From Lentimicrobium sp. L6 (GTDB lineage: Bacteria > Bacteroidota > Bacteroidia > Bacteroidales > UBA12170): a stretch of DNA of 64,000 nucleotides. Shown one piece after another: positions 26,781 to 36,800 of the stretch (position 1 is its first letter; each line of letters starts with the position of its first letter). The notes under the pieces are model-generated. The model was not told the DNA's origin. It saw only the letters and a list, made by a program, of their open reading frames with translations, and made no database searches. The position numbers and the translations under genes are program-made. Location: NCBI RefSeq assembly GCF_013166655.1, contig NZ_JABKCA010000016.1, forward strand, positions 1 to 64,000. The letters run 5' to 3'.

Positions 26781-27860
26781 ATGTCAGACCAAATTTTAGA
26801 TCATATGGAACCGGGTGTTATTTTCGGTGAGGATGTCAAAAAATTATTTGAATTAGCAAAAAAGAATCAATTTGCTTTACCAGCTGTAAATGTAGTTGGA
26901 ACAAGTTCAGTTAACGGTGTTTTAGAGGCTGCAAAAAAAGCAAACTCTCCTGTTATCATCCAATTGAGCAACGGTGGAGCTAGTTTTTACGCAGGTAAAG
27001 CTTTATCAAACGATGGCCAACAGGCCGCTATTTCTGGAGCTGTTGCTGCAGCTTATCATGTTCACGAGATGGCTGAACATTATGGAGTTCCCGTTATCCT
27101 TCATACAGATCATGCTGCTAAAAAATTATTACCTTGGATTGATGGTTTATTAGATGCAGGCGAAGACTTCTTCGAAATGAATGGGAAGCCTTTATTTAGC
27201 TCTCACATGCTTGATTTATCTGAAGAATCTTTGGAAGAAAACATTGCCATTTGTAAAGACTATTTAGCTCGAATGAGTAAAATGGGAATGACTTTAGAAA
27301 TTGAACTTGGGATCACAGGTGGTGAAGAAGATGGTGTAGACAATACTGATGTAGACACTTCAAAACTCTATACCCAGCCAGAAGAAGTTTCTTATGCCTA
27401 TGAAGAACTTTTAAAAGTGAGCCCTAATTTCACTATTGCTGCATCTTTTGGAAATGTTCATGGTGTATACAAGCCAGGTAACGTTAAGCTTACTCCGAAA
27501 ATACTATTAAACTCTCAGAAATTTATAGAAGAGAAATTTAATACTGCTAAACAACCCGTTGATTTCGTTTTCCATGGTGGTTCTGGTTCAAGCCAAGAAG
27601 AAATTAGAGAAGCTATATCTTATGGTGTTATCAAAATGAATATTGATACCGATACACAATGGGCATTTTGGGATGGTTTAAGAGCATATGAAGCTAAGCA
27701 TCATGATTATTTACAAGCTCAAATTGGAAACCCTGATGGTGACGATATTCCTAATAAAAAATATTACGATCCTCGTAAAGTGTTAAGAGCTGCTGAAGAG
27801 GCTTTTGTAATTAGACTTCTAAGAGCATTCGATGATTTAAATGCTATGAACAGAAACTAA
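26781..27860 (+). CDS. fbaA: Class II fructose-bisphosphate aldolase
   Basis: This 359-residue enzyme cleaves fructose 1,6-bisphosphate to DHAP and glyceraldehyde 3-phosphate, and runs backward in gluconeogenesis. It is close to the E. coli FbaA type in length and sequence. It opens with PGVIFGEDV and carries FALPAVNVVG, the zinc-site HTDHAAKKLLPW, the second zinc-site segment ASFGNVHGVYKPG, and the phosphate-binding FVFHGGSGSS followed by KMNIDTDTQW. It has its own promoter and a terminator, so it is monocistronic. Its product DHAP is the substrate of MgsA encoded at 17790-18245. Confidence 0.98.
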   Translation: MSDQILDHMEPGVIFGEDVKKLFELAKKNQFALPAVNVVGTSSVNGVLEAAKKANSPVIIQLSNGGASFYAGKALSNDGQQAAISGAVAAAYHVHEMAEHYGVPVILHTDHAAKKLLPWIDGLLDAGEDFFEMNGKPLFSSHMLDLSEESLEENIAICKDYLARMSKMGMTLEIELGITGGEEDGVDNTDVDTSKLYTQPEEVSYAYEELLKVSPNFTIAASFGNVHGVYKPGNVKLTPKILLNSQKFIEEKFNTAKQPVDFVFHGGSGSSQEEIREAISYGVIKMNIDTDTQWAFWDGLRAYEAKHHDYLQAQIGNPDGDDIPNKKYYDPRKVLRAAEEAFVIRLLRAFDDLNAMNRN

Positions 27861-27880
27861 TATGAATTAATGATATATTT

Positions 27881-27911
27881 AAAAGGAGCTTTTTTAGCTC
27901 CTTTTTCTTTT
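27881..27911 (+). terminator. Hairpin terminator after fbaA
   Basis: Stem AAAAGGAGCT / AGCTCCTTTT with a short T-rich loop, followed by TTCTTTTT, 20 bases after the stop. Confidence 0.85.
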
Positions 27912-27981
27912 TCTATTCTTAGAAAAGATAAGGCCTATAAATATTTGAATTAATCAAAATCAAGATTGATTGTTTTTTTTA

Positions 27982-28012
27982 TTGACAAATTGAAAAAATA
28001 TACTTAAATTTG
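27982..28012 (+). promoter_or_regulatory. Consensus promoter for the CheY-like gene
   Basis: TTG at 27982-27984, 20 bases, then TAAATTTG at 28005-28012. Both boxes fit the Bacteroidota consensus. The start codon follows 30 bases later. Confidence 0.7.
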
Positions 28013-28042
28013 ATAGATTAATAGTAGGAAAAGATATTCGAT

Positions 28043-28435
28043 ATGACAGATAGCAATATGAATTACGATTGGAAAGGTAAAACGGTTTTAATTGTTGAGG
28101 ATGTAAATCACAATTATAAGTTTATTGTTCATGCCATAAAAGGTACTCAAGTAAGTATCCTATGGGCTAAAAATGGTAAAGAAGCATATGAAGCATGTAA
28201 AACTGATACCCAAATCGATCTTGTGTTGATGGATATCAATATGCCTATCATGAATGGCTATAAATCGATAAGATTGATTAAAAACCTAGGCAAGAATATT
28301 CCAATAATTACACAAACTGCCTATGCTTTTGCTGGAGAGAAGGAAAAAAGTTTTGCTGCCGGGAGCGATGACTATATCCTAAAACCAATTAGAACTTCTG
28401 AACTTTTAGAAGTGATGGCTAAGCATTTAAAGTAA
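28043..28435 (+). CDS. Single-domain CheY-like response regulator
   Basis: This is a 130-residue stand-alone receiver. It has the acidic pair E19/D20 in LIVEDVN, the phosphoacceptor D64 in VLMDINMPIMNGY, T/A switch residues in ITQTAYAFAGEKE and the lysine in YILKPI. There is no output domain, so it must act by protein contact or as a phosphorelay shuttle. No cognate kinase is adjacent. A second ATG at 28058 (MNYDWKGKTV) is a possible start. It is monocistronic, between its own promoter and a strong terminator. Confidence 0.93.
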   Translation: MTDSNMNYDWKGKTVLIVEDVNHNYKFIVHAIKGTQVSILWAKNGKEAYEACKTDTQIDLVLMDINMPIMNGYKSIRLIKNLGKNIPIITQTAYAFAGEKEKSFAAGSDDYILKPIRTSELLEVMAKHLK

Positions 28436-28454
28436 ATAGATACAGATATAACAT

Positions 28455-28489
28455 AAAAGGCTCTTTCAAATATTTGAAAGAGCCTTTTT
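28455..28489. terminator. Bidirectional hairpin terminator
   Basis: A perfect 16-base inverted repeat (AAAAGGCTCTTTCAAA, two-base loop, mirror) between the convergent CheY-like and UspA-like genes. It suits termination in both directions. Confidence 0.9.
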
Positions 28490-28508
28490 ATTATGCTTTT
28501 ACTTGTCA

Positions 28509-29354
28509 CTAACGACTCATAGTCATTATAAGTTCTTTAGGTTGAATATTTAAAACTGGAATATGTGATTTCGTTATTAATTGCTCTGCAAATGTACCTT
28601 TCCAAAGGTTAGAAGCTGAAGATACCTGTACCGTCATACTTGAAATCAAATCTGCATTAATATCTTCGGAATAATCAATAGTAGTCTGAACAATATCATC
28701 TGTTTCAACAGATTTCACAATAAAATTAACCTGCTGTCTTTCTAGATATTCTGCAGCTTGACGAGTATAAGAAATAATATTTTCCTTCACCATTTTCACT
28801 TTACTATGATACATAGCTAACATATGTACTTCTGCATTATAAATTTTTGCGAGCCTTACTGTAAAAGGCACCTTTTGACGACTCTCTAAAGTTGCATCTA
28901 TAGGAACCAAAATGGTTTTTATTTCTGTATTAATATGTGCACCATCCTTAATAGTAACTACTGGAATGGCACTCTTTTCTACAATTTCAAAAGCCAAAGA
29001 GCTACTAAATAATTTTATACCTGTATTTCCATGTGTTCCAACAACAATCATCTCCGCTCTACTTTCTACAGCTTGTCTATCTAGTTCTTCAGGAATTTTT
29101 CCTTCACGGATCTTATAGCTAAAACGGTTTTTATCCAAAATATCAGAGTACTTTTCAACTAAATTAATGAATCTAGCTTCAACCTCCTCATAAATTTTAC
29201 TTTTAGGACGCTGAAATATATCTTTAGATTTATCTGGCTTATTCACAAAAACCAACATCACATAGCAATTTACTTTAATTGCCATATTCACTGCAAATTT
29301 CATGGCAGCATATGATTGGTTTTGAAAATCTATTCCTACAACAATTGATTTCAT
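28509..29354 (-). CDS. Tandem universal stress protein (UspA family)
   Basis: This 281-residue protein has two Usp domains. The first (1-140) opens SIVVGIDFQNQSYAAMKFAV and carries the nucleotide-loop-like IVVGTHGNTGIKLFSSSLAFEIVE. The second (145-280) opens TILVPIDATLESRQKVPFTV; its C-terminal loop is degenerate (LISSMTVQVSS), so only the first half may bind ATP. Usp proteins help survival under starvation and stress. It lies 42 bases after a SPOR-like gene, which follows a second Usp gene, and a possible internal promoter precedes it. Confidence 0.92.
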   Translation of the reverse strand: MKSIVVGIDFQNQSYAAMKFAVNMAIKVNCYVMLVFVNKPDKSKDIFQRPKSKIYEEVEARFINLVEKYSDILDKNRFSYKIREGKIPEELDRQAVESRAEMIVVGTHGNTGIKLFSSSLAFEIVEKSAIPVVTIKDGAHINTEIKTILVPIDATLESRQKVPFTVRLAKIYNAEVHMLAMYHSKVKMVKENIISYTRQAAEYLERQQVNFIVKSVETDDIVQTTIDYSEDINADLISSMTVQVSSASNLWKGTFAEQLITKSHIPVLNIQPKELIMTMSR

Positions 29355-29378
29355 AAATGAGGTACTTTGATGATAGCG

Positions 29379-29408
29379 TAAATATACAATTTTTTTTTAT
29401 TCGAACAA
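29379..29408 (-). promoter_or_regulatory. Possible internal promoter before the distal usp gene
   Basis: Minus strand: TTG (29408-29406), 19 bases, then TATATTTA (29386-29379), one mismatch from TAnnTTTG. The -33 box lies in the last codons of the SPOR-like gene. Confidence 0.4.
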
Positions 29409-29798
29409 AGGTGGATTATAGATCTTATCTTTTACTTCAAAAGCAGCAGGATAATCATCAATAATATCCTTCAAGAAACCTTTAGCTTCTATTATAGTTC
29501 TAAAATCTCCTACGCGTATTCTATAATAAGGTTCGCTAAAAGAGAGATAATATCTAATTTCTGGATAATTTTCCTGGAACTTCTCCGCTGTTGCCATAGC
29601 TAAATCTTTGCTATAATTTCCACTTTCAAAAAATATTTGCACCCGATAACCAGGCACCAAACTATCTAAACTATTAATTCTTTTGTGCAAGATAATCAAG
29701 CTATCTAATTTACTGTCCTGCTGAATAAACTGGGTTTGTGCCAATAAATACAGTGGGCAAAAAAACAATATCGAGACTAACAACTTAAATTTTATCAT
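29397..29798 (-). CDS. Secreted SPOR-domain-like protein
   Basis: This small protein of 133 residues has a signal peptide (MIKFKLLVSILFFCPLYLLAQ) and a C-terminal SPOR-like domain: GYRVQIFFESGNYSKDLA, then YYRIRVGDFRTIIEAKGF. SPOR domains bind denuded peptidoglycan at division sites, so it probably sits in the periplasm on septal cell wall. Its start overlaps the stop of the upstream Usp gene by four bases (ATGA), suggesting coupling. The pairing of a cell-wall reader with two stress proteins is unusual; whether they work together is unknown. Confidence 0.82.
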   Translation of the reverse strand: MIKFKLLVSILFFCPLYLLAQTQFIQQDSKLDSLIILHKRINSLDSLVPGYRVQIFFESGNYSKDLAMATAEKFQENYPEIRYYLSFSEPYYRIRVGDFRTIIEAKGFLKDIIDDYPAAFEVKDKIYNPPLFE

Positions 29799-30634
29799 GT
29801 ATTAAAAATCATTTTATCAGGTTTAACACTTAAAACAGGAATTGGTGATTGATTAATAATCTGTTGTGCTACTCTTCCCATGAGCATATCGGAAGTAGCT
29901 TTATTTTGATCTGTCATGATTACCATCAAATCCGCTTTATCATTCTCTGCATACTTAACGAGTGAAGCAGAAATATTATTTGATGTACAATGAATAAATT
30001 TGTGATTCACCTCATTTTCAGCCAAATATTTTTGAGTTTCTCTAACAAATTTATCTGTACGCTTACGAATAAAAGCTAAATCACTATTGTAAACCCCCAA
30101 TATTCTTATTTCAGCATCAAACTCTTTTGCCATATCAACAACCATTGGTACTTTCTTTGTAGTATCCAATGAATCGTCAATAGGTAAAATAATCCTGTTA
30201 ATATTTCCTCCTAGTCTATAATCGGTTCTTACGCTAATCACTGGGCAAGGGCAATAACTTATTATTTTATAAGCGTTACTTTCAACCCAAAATTCCTCGG
30301 CACCATTGATACCATGAGTGCCAATAATAACAATATCGGATTGGTTATGATAAGCAAAAGAAGCTACTTCTTGATAAACCTTACCTCTTTTCTGCTTAAA
30401 GTTCACTTTCAGTCCTGGTTGTTTAAGTATAATCTTTTCAACTAAATTTTCAAGTTCTACTTTTGCGTCATAGCGAATCTCATTCCTTTCACCAGGCAAT
30501 ACTTTATCTCTAGAGCTCGGCTCCACCCATAAAAGTGTGATTTCCGAATCCGTATTAACCGCCACATCCACAGCATATTCAAGGGCATTTAAAGCTCCTT
30601 GAGAAAAATCCATTCCTACAGCAATTTTTTTCAA
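29795..30634 (-). CDS. Tandem universal stress protein (UspA family)
   Basis: This 279-residue paralogue of the protein at 28509-29354 has the same two-domain layout. The first half opens KIAVGMDFSQGALNALEYAV and carries IVIIGTHGINGAEEFWVESNAYKI. The second opens RIILPIDDSLDTTKKVPMV and ends PIPVLSVKP. The second half lacks a clear GxxGxxxxxxS/T loop. It leads a three-gene operon with the SPOR-like and second Usp genes. Confidence 0.92.
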   Translation of the reverse strand: MKKIAVGMDFSQGALNALEYAVDVAVNTDSEITLLWVEPSSRDKVLPGERNEIRYDAKVELENLVEKIILKQPGLKVNFKQKRGKVYQEVASFAYHNQSDIVIIGTHGINGAEEFWVESNAYKIISYCPCPVISVRTDYRLGGNINRIILPIDDSLDTTKKVPMVVDMAKEFDAEIRILGVYNSDLAFIRKRTDKFVRETQKYLAENEVNHKFIHCTSNNISASLVKYAENDKADLMVIMTDQNKATSDMLMGRVAQQIINQSPIPVLSVKPDKMIFNT

Positions 30635-30916
30635 ATCATTTTGTTTTATTGTGATGCTAAAATAATAATTTTTTTTGCATGCTTTAGGATTAATTATATA
30701 ATTAATAATATCCAGTATTCATTTGACCATTAAACCAATACATACAAAATACTATTCTCGTATCATTTATTCATTTTTAAATACAACATATATCCAAAAC
30801 CCCACGCAATTACGTGAATCCCGTATTTATAAAAATTTGTAAAGCATTTATAATTAATCTACAAGCTAAATAAATATGTATTGATATTTTTTACGTAATT
30901 TGCAATAAAAATATTT
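30635..30916. other. Divergent intergenic region with an 18-base palindrome
   Basis: About 280 very AT-rich bases between the divergent usp operon and the acyltransferase gene, with no gene seen. A perfect palindrome ATTAATTATATAATTAAT lies at 30689-30706, a possible operator for either direction, though AT-rich palindromes arise easily by chance. Confidence 0.4.
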
Positions 30917-32056
30917 GTGGACATTTTTCAATCAATAAGACCATATAAAGATTCTGAAGTTAATAGTATTTTACAAAAATACTTGGACAACTCAGTTTTT
31001 CATAAGCTTGTAAATCATGTTTATCCTAGTTGGGAAGATGATATACTACCAAAGAAATTAAGTAAAATAAAAACTGTTAATGCTTTCAAAGAACAGTTTA
31101 TTTATCCAGCTACCAAAGCCGGGATAGATAGAAGCATGGATAATTTTACGGTTAGTGGTTACGAAAATATAAAAAGAGACGAGAATTATCTTTTCATTTC
31201 GAACCATAGAGACATTGTACTGGATAGTTCCTTACTGTTCTATGTTCTATATCAAAACGAATTTAAAACAGGTGAAACAGCTATTGGGAATAACCTCCTC
31301 AGCTCTGAGATAGTAACAGATATTGTTAAACTAAATCAGAATTTCATTGTCAACCGTAATCTTCCAACAAGAGAAATGATCAATAACTCTAAACTATTAT
31401 CTAAGTATATTGGTCATGTCTTACAAGAAAAAGAACAATCTATCTGTATAAGTCATAGAGAAGGACGAACCAAAGATGGCAATGACAAAACCAATCCTGG
31501 TGTCCTTAAAATGATTGCCATGGATGCTGATGCAAATAAAATAGATTATTTGCTAAACTTGAAAATCGTACCTGTAAGTATTTCATATGAATTTGAAAGC
31601 TGCGACTTGTTAAAAGCCAACGAATTGGCTGAAATAGAGCTTAATGGTAAATACGAGAAAGATGGCACTGAGGATATGAAAAGCATCATCACTGGAATCA
31701 CTCAACAAAAAGGAAGAGTTCATTTAGCATTTGGTCAACCTATTAAGAAAGATGATTTAGATTTAAGCTCTGATAAAATACAGAACCATTTTAAAGAATT
31801 AGCAGATCATATCGATCTTCAAATACATAAAGATTTTAAATTATTTCCAGGAAACTATATTGCTTATGATTTGGTAAACCAAAGCAATCAGTTTAGCGAC
31901 AAATACAATGCCTGGGAAGAAGGGAAATTTATGGAGCACATCAATGGAATTTTAAATACCAGAAAAGATAAAGATGGCTTCGATATTTTTAAAAGAATTT
32001 TACTCAATATATATGCAAACCCTGTAGTCAACCAAGTTGAAAAAAATATTTTATGA
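30917..32056 (+). CDS. PlsC/PlsB-like glycerol-phosphate acyltransferase
   Basis: This 379-residue predicted acyltransferase should transfer a fatty acyl chain to a glycerophosphate-type acceptor in phospholipid synthesis. The catalytic block is FISNHRDIVLDSSLL: it resembles HX4D, but the second Asp is six rather than five residues after His, so the HRD aspartate or the later one may serve. The substrate-binding SHREGRTKDGNDKTNPG matches block III of the family, and IVPVSISYEFESCD is block IV. No transmembrane helix is obvious. The frame starts at a GTG. Its stop overlaps the FTCD start (ATGA), so the two are translationally coupled. Confidence 0.8.
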   Translation: MDIFQSIRPYKDSEVNSILQKYLDNSVFHKLVNHVYPSWEDDILPKKLSKIKTVNAFKEQFIYPATKAGIDRSMDNFTVSGYENIKRDENYLFISNHRDIVLDSSLLFYVLYQNEFKTGETAIGNNLLSSEIVTDIVKLNQNFIVNRNLPTREMINNSKLLSKYIGHVLQEKEQSICISHREGRTKDGNDKTNPGVLKMIAMDADANKIDYLLNLKIVPVSISYEFESCDLLKANELAEIELNGKYEKDGTEDMKSIITGITQQKGRVHLAFGQPIKKDDLDLSSDKIQNHFKELADHIDLQIHKDFKLFPGNYIAYDLVNQSNQFSDKYNAWEEGKFMEHINGILNTRKDKDGFDIFKRILLNIYANPVVNQVEKNIL

Positions 32057-33747
32057 GAAAATTAATTGAATGCGTTCCCAATTTTAGCGAAGGACGTAAT
32101 ATGGACATTATTAAGCAAATTACAGATGCTATTGAAAGCGTTGATGGTGTTAAGCTTTTAGATGTAGATCCAGGTGCAGCTACGAACCGTACGGTGGTTA
32201 CCATTGTTGGTGAGCCAGAACCAGTTATGGATGCTGCCATCTTAGGAATGAAGAAAGCTAAAGAACTGATTGACATGTCGAAACACCATGGTGCACACCC
32301 TCGTTTTGGAGCTACTGATGTATGTCCTTTAGTACCTGTGGCTAACATTACTATGGAAGAAACCGTGGAATATGCACGTCAACTAGCCAAAAGGGCTGGT
32401 GAAGAGTTAGATTACCCAATCTATTGTTACGAATTTGCTGCACTGAGCCCAGAAAGAAAAAATTTAGCTCATGTCCGCTCTGGTGAATATGAAGCTTTAG
32501 AAAATAAGTTAAAAGAAAAACAATGGAAACCTGATTTTGGTCCGGCTAGATTCTGCCCTAAATCGGGTGCTACAGCTATTAGTGCCAGAAATTTCTTGGT
32601 CGCTTTTAACGTAAACCTAAACACCACCTCTACTCGCAGAGCTAATGCTATTGCATTTGATGTTAGAGAAAGAGGTCGCGTTAAAAGAACCGGACACCCT
32701 ATTACTGGGAAACCGGCTATAGATGAGAATGGTGAACAAATTATGATTCCTGGCTCATTGAAATCTGTAAAAGCCATAGGTTGGTTTATTGAAGAATATG
32801 GCATTGCTCAAATTTCTATGAACTTAACTGATATTTCAATTACATCGGTTCACGAAGCTTATGATGAAGTATTCAAAAAATCACTAGAGAGAGGAATTAG
32901 AGTTTCAGGTTCTGAATTAGTAGGAGTTATTCCTTTGGATGCCATGCTTAAAGCTGGAAGGTATTTTTTAGCCAAGCAAAATCGTTCATTAGGTGTAAGT
33001 CACGAAGAATTGATTAAGGTAGCGGTGAAGTCCATGGGACTAGACGATTTAAAACCATTTGATCCAAGAAAGAATATCATCGAATATCTAATTGAGGATG
33101 GTAATGAAAAGAAATTGATCGACATGGATTTAGCAGCATTTGCAGACGAAACAGCGAGCGAGTCTCCTGCTCCAGGTGGTGGTAGTATTTCTGCCTATGT
33201 TGGTGCTTTAGGAATTTCATTGGGAACAATGGTGGCTAATCTTTCTGCACACAAACCTGGTGCAAACTGGGAAGATCAGTGGGAGAAGTTTTCTGAGCAA
33301 GCCGAGAAAGGTCAGAAATTAAAAGATCAATTGGTTCATTTAGTGGATGAGGATACTAATGCTTTTAACAAAATTATGGATGCCATTAGACTACCAAAAG
33401 GAAGCGATACTGAAAAAGCTGCACGCTTACAAGCGATTGAAGAGGCCTCTAAATACGCCATTGAAGTTCCATTTATGGTGATGGAGAAATCATTAGCTAG
33501 CATGGACGTAATTAAAGCTATGGCTGAATATGGTAACCCAAATTCTGTTTCAGATGCTGGAGTTGGGGCTCTTTGTGCTCGTACAGCTGTTATGGGAGCC
33601 TATTTAAATGTAAAAATTAATGCTGCTGATTTAGAAGACAAAACTTATGTGGATGACATCCTCAATAGAGGTGCTGAAATTGAAAGAAAAGCCAATGAAT
33701 TAGAGCAAGAAATATTAAAGATCACAAACGAAAAAATTAACAAATAG
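32053..33747 (+). CDS. ftcD: Bifunctional glutamate formimidoyltransferase / formimidoyl-THF cyclodeaminase
   Basis: This 564-residue fusion handles the last steps of histidine breakdown. The first domain moves the formimino group from formiminoglutamate to tetrahydrofolate; the second releases ammonia to give 5,10-methenyl-THF. The N-terminal part opens LIECVPNFSEGRN, with DVDPGAATNRTVVT and HHGAHPRFGATDVCP. The C-terminal subdomain of the transferase runs to about 300. The cyclodeaminase lies at 365-560, with SESPAPGGGSISAYVG and NPNSVSDAGVGALCA. Length matches the mammalian-type fusion. No hutH, hutU or hutI is near. Translation appears coupled to the acyltransferase. Confidence 0.97.
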   Translation: MRKLIECVPNFSEGRNMDIIKQITDAIESVDGVKLLDVDPGAATNRTVVTIVGEPEPVMDAAILGMKKAKELIDMSKHHGAHPRFGATDVCPLVPVANITMEETVEYARQLAKRAGEELDYPIYCYEFAALSPERKNLAHVRSGEYEALENKLKEKQWKPDFGPARFCPKSGATAISARNFLVAFNVNLNTTSTRRANAIAFDVRERGRVKRTGHPITGKPAIDENGEQIMIPGSLKSVKAIGWFIEEYGIAQISMNLTDISITSVHEAYDEVFKKSLERGIRVSGSELVGVIPLDAMLKAGRYFLAKQNRSLGVSHEELIKVAVKSMGLDDLKPFDPRKNIIEYLIEDGNEKKLIDMDLAAFADETASESPAPGGGSISAYVGALGISLGTMVANLSAHKPGANWEDQWEKFSEQAEKGQKLKDQLVHLVDEDTNAFNKIMDAIRLPKGSDTEKAARLQAIEEASKYAIEVPFMVMEKSLASMDVIKAMAEYGNPNSVSDAGVGALCARTAVMGAYLNVKINAADLEDKTYVDDILNRGAEIERKANELEQEILKITNEKINK

Positions 33748-33768
33748 TTCTTATTTTCAAGAGTAAAA

Positions 33769-33801
33769 AAAACCGGAATCACAATGTGATTCCGGTTTTT
33801 C
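33769..33801. terminator. Bidirectional hairpin terminator
   Basis: Inverted repeat AACCGGAATCAC / GTGATTCCGGTT with A and T runs outside, between the convergent ftcD and glycogen synthase-phosphorylase genes. Confidence 0.88.
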
Positions 33802-33817
33802 TATTTTATAGAATAAA

Positions 33818-36800
33818 CTATATCCATTTAATCAATGGGAAAGAGTTAGGATGAACTATCAAATCTGATTTAGGATAAATTCTAAATACATAATCGTGAA
33901 CTCCAGCCCTATATATTGGAATATTACATTCATAGATATGTAAGTCACCTGATGAGGTCACTGTAAGTTCTTGTTTATGAACAATAGATTTCACTTCATT
34001 ATCATACTTTTTAGCGAACAAAATCTCTACTCCAATTTCTTCAGGAGCCAATCCATTTAAATCCAATTCAATTTTAGCTTCAAAAGTATCATTGGTATTT
34101 AAACTATTTTCCTGATTTGTTTGGGGTAGGGTTTCAGAAACCACTTTAATATTATTCCATTGCGCCAAAATATCGCGTTTCCATGCTGTTACTTTTCCAG
34201 CATATTCATAATCATTGGCTCTAACTTTTCCAGCTCTAACAAATAATGAATTATAGAACTTTCTATAATAATCGTCCAACATTCTCTTCATAGTGAAGTT
34301 AGGAGCAATTTGAGCAAAAGTATTTTTAATATGCTTTACCCAAGACTCTGAAACTCCAGACTCATCTACTGTATAGTAGGAATTGGTAATATCATTTTCC
34401 AGCGTATTATAAATAACTTCGGCATCCAGCATATCCTGTAAACCTTGATTCTCATATGTTCTTTGCTCATCAATGGCCCAACCAGCACCAGGTTTATAAC
34501 CTTCTGCCCACCAACCATCAAGAACACTAAAATTCATCACTCCGTTCATTATAGCTTTCTCACCGCTAGTTCCAGAAGCTTCTAATGGTCGTGTTGGAGT
34601 ATTTAACCATACATCTACACCACTAATTAAATGCTTAGCTAAGTGAATATCATAATTCTCAATAAACATCACTTTACCAACAAAATCAGGCATTCTAGAT
34701 ATTTCCACAATTCGCTTAATTAAGTCCTGTCCAGCTTTATCATGTGGATGTGCTTTACCTGCAAAGATAAATTGTACAGGTCTATCAACCTTAGCTAGCA
34801 ACCTCTTCAACCTGTCGATATTAGAGAACAGTAAATGTGCTCTTTTATATGTAGCAAAACGGCGAGCAAAACCTATAGTTAATGCTTTTTCGTCCATACT
34901 TTGCAACACATTAAATATGTGAGCAGGATCTTCTTGACGAGAAGTCATTTCACTAGTCAACCTCTTCTTTAAGTAATCGAACAATCTCTTTTTCTGAATA
35001 TTATGAAGCTCCCAGATTTTCTTATCTGGCACATCAAAAATCTTTTTCCAAACATCAAAATCATCTTGCTTACTTAAGAAGTCCTTCCCGAAAATTTCAT
35101 AATGAAAATCTTGCCACTCTTTAGCAGCCCATGTTGGATAATGAACTCCATTGGTTACATAATTTATATGCAATTCATCGGGATAATAACCAGGATAAAG
35201 CCCTTTGAACATATCTTGAGATACTTTACCATGAATCTGACTCACACCATTCATTTCCTGTGAAAGCTTAGCTGCCAAAACACTCATAGAGAACTTCTGA
35301 TTCCCTTGGTTTTCTACCCAACGACCTAGGTTCATAAAACGCTCCCAACTAATATGTAAACGATGAGGATAATGAGGGATATATCTTCTCATTAATTCTT
35401 CGTCAAAGCTATCGTGACCAGCAGGAACAGGTGTATGCGTAGTAAATAGAGTTGTTGAACGAACTACCTCAACCGCATCATCGAAGTTGAGTTTATAAAC
35501 GTTCATCAAATTATTCAAGCGTTCAATGCTATTAAAAGCAGCGTGCCCTTCATTAGCATGAAATATTGAAGGCTTAACACCAATTGTATTTAGTAGCCTG
35601 ATTCCTCCAACTCCTAATAACAACTCCTGCTTTAATCGATTTTCCCAATCACCACCATATAACTTATGTGTAACCTCTCTATCTTGATGTTGATTTTCTT
35701 CAATATCTGTATCCATTAAATACAATGGGATTCTTCCTACATCAACACGCCATATTTTTGCAGTCATATTTCTACCAGGCAAAGAGATAGAAACTTTTTG
35801 CCAATCGCCATTTGCATCACGGACAGGGCGAATTGGAAGATGAGAGAATTTCTGTGGATAATACTTGTCTATTTGGACTCCAAAACCTGAAATTTGCTGC
35901 TTGAAATAACCATAACGATAGAGCAATCCAATACCCACCATACTCACATTACTATCACTAGCTTGTTTTAAATAATCACCTGCCAATATACCAAGACCTC
36001 CACTAAATATCTTCAAAGTATCATCAATACCAAACTCCATACTGAAGTATGCTGTCAGATCTTCTTTGTTTTGAGTAGGCTCAGCCATGTATGTATTGAA
36101 TTTATCAATAACTGAATGATAGGCAACCATAAATTGAGGATCTTTCACTAATTTTTGAAGACGATCAGAGGAGATTTCCTCCAATAAAGAAATTGGGTTT
36201 TGCTCCATTTGATTCCATAATTCAGGGTCAATTGAACAGAATAGTTCACGAGCATCAATATTCCAAGTCCACCACATATTTTTGGCAAGAACATCTAATC
36301 CTTTAATTTCTTTTGGTAATACAGGCTTTATTAAAACCTTTTTCCAATCTGGCTTCTGTTGGATAGTCAAATTGTTTGTCTTCTTTAAGATTGTTTTAAT
36401 CACTGGGCTCATCTCATCAGAACTTGTAGAAACCTTTGCAAAAGCAAATTCGTAAGCTTCAAAATAATATTTTACAAGATTCTCCCATTGTGCTGTCTTA
36501 CTAATCTTTTTAGCTTCTTTTGATGATTTATCTTTATCAGTTGCAGATGCATGAGACATTTTCAGTATCAAATCCATCAATTGAGCTTCAACCTCATCAC
36601 TATTCTCGTCATTTCTTTCTAAAACAGTAATTCCATTTGCTGATGGTTTAGATTCCTTTTGTACCCATTTGCCAAAACCAGCCAAATCAGTAGTAACGGT
36701 AGGAATTGCAAAAGCCAAACTTTCAAGAGGGGTGTAGCCCCATGGTTCGTAATACGAAGGGAAGATACTCAAATCACACCCCATAAGAAGATCATAATAA

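Noticed and set aside
32469-32804. Minus-strand ORF of 111 codons inside ftcD
   Set aside because: It lies wholly within a well-conserved gene on the other strand and has no family resemblance.
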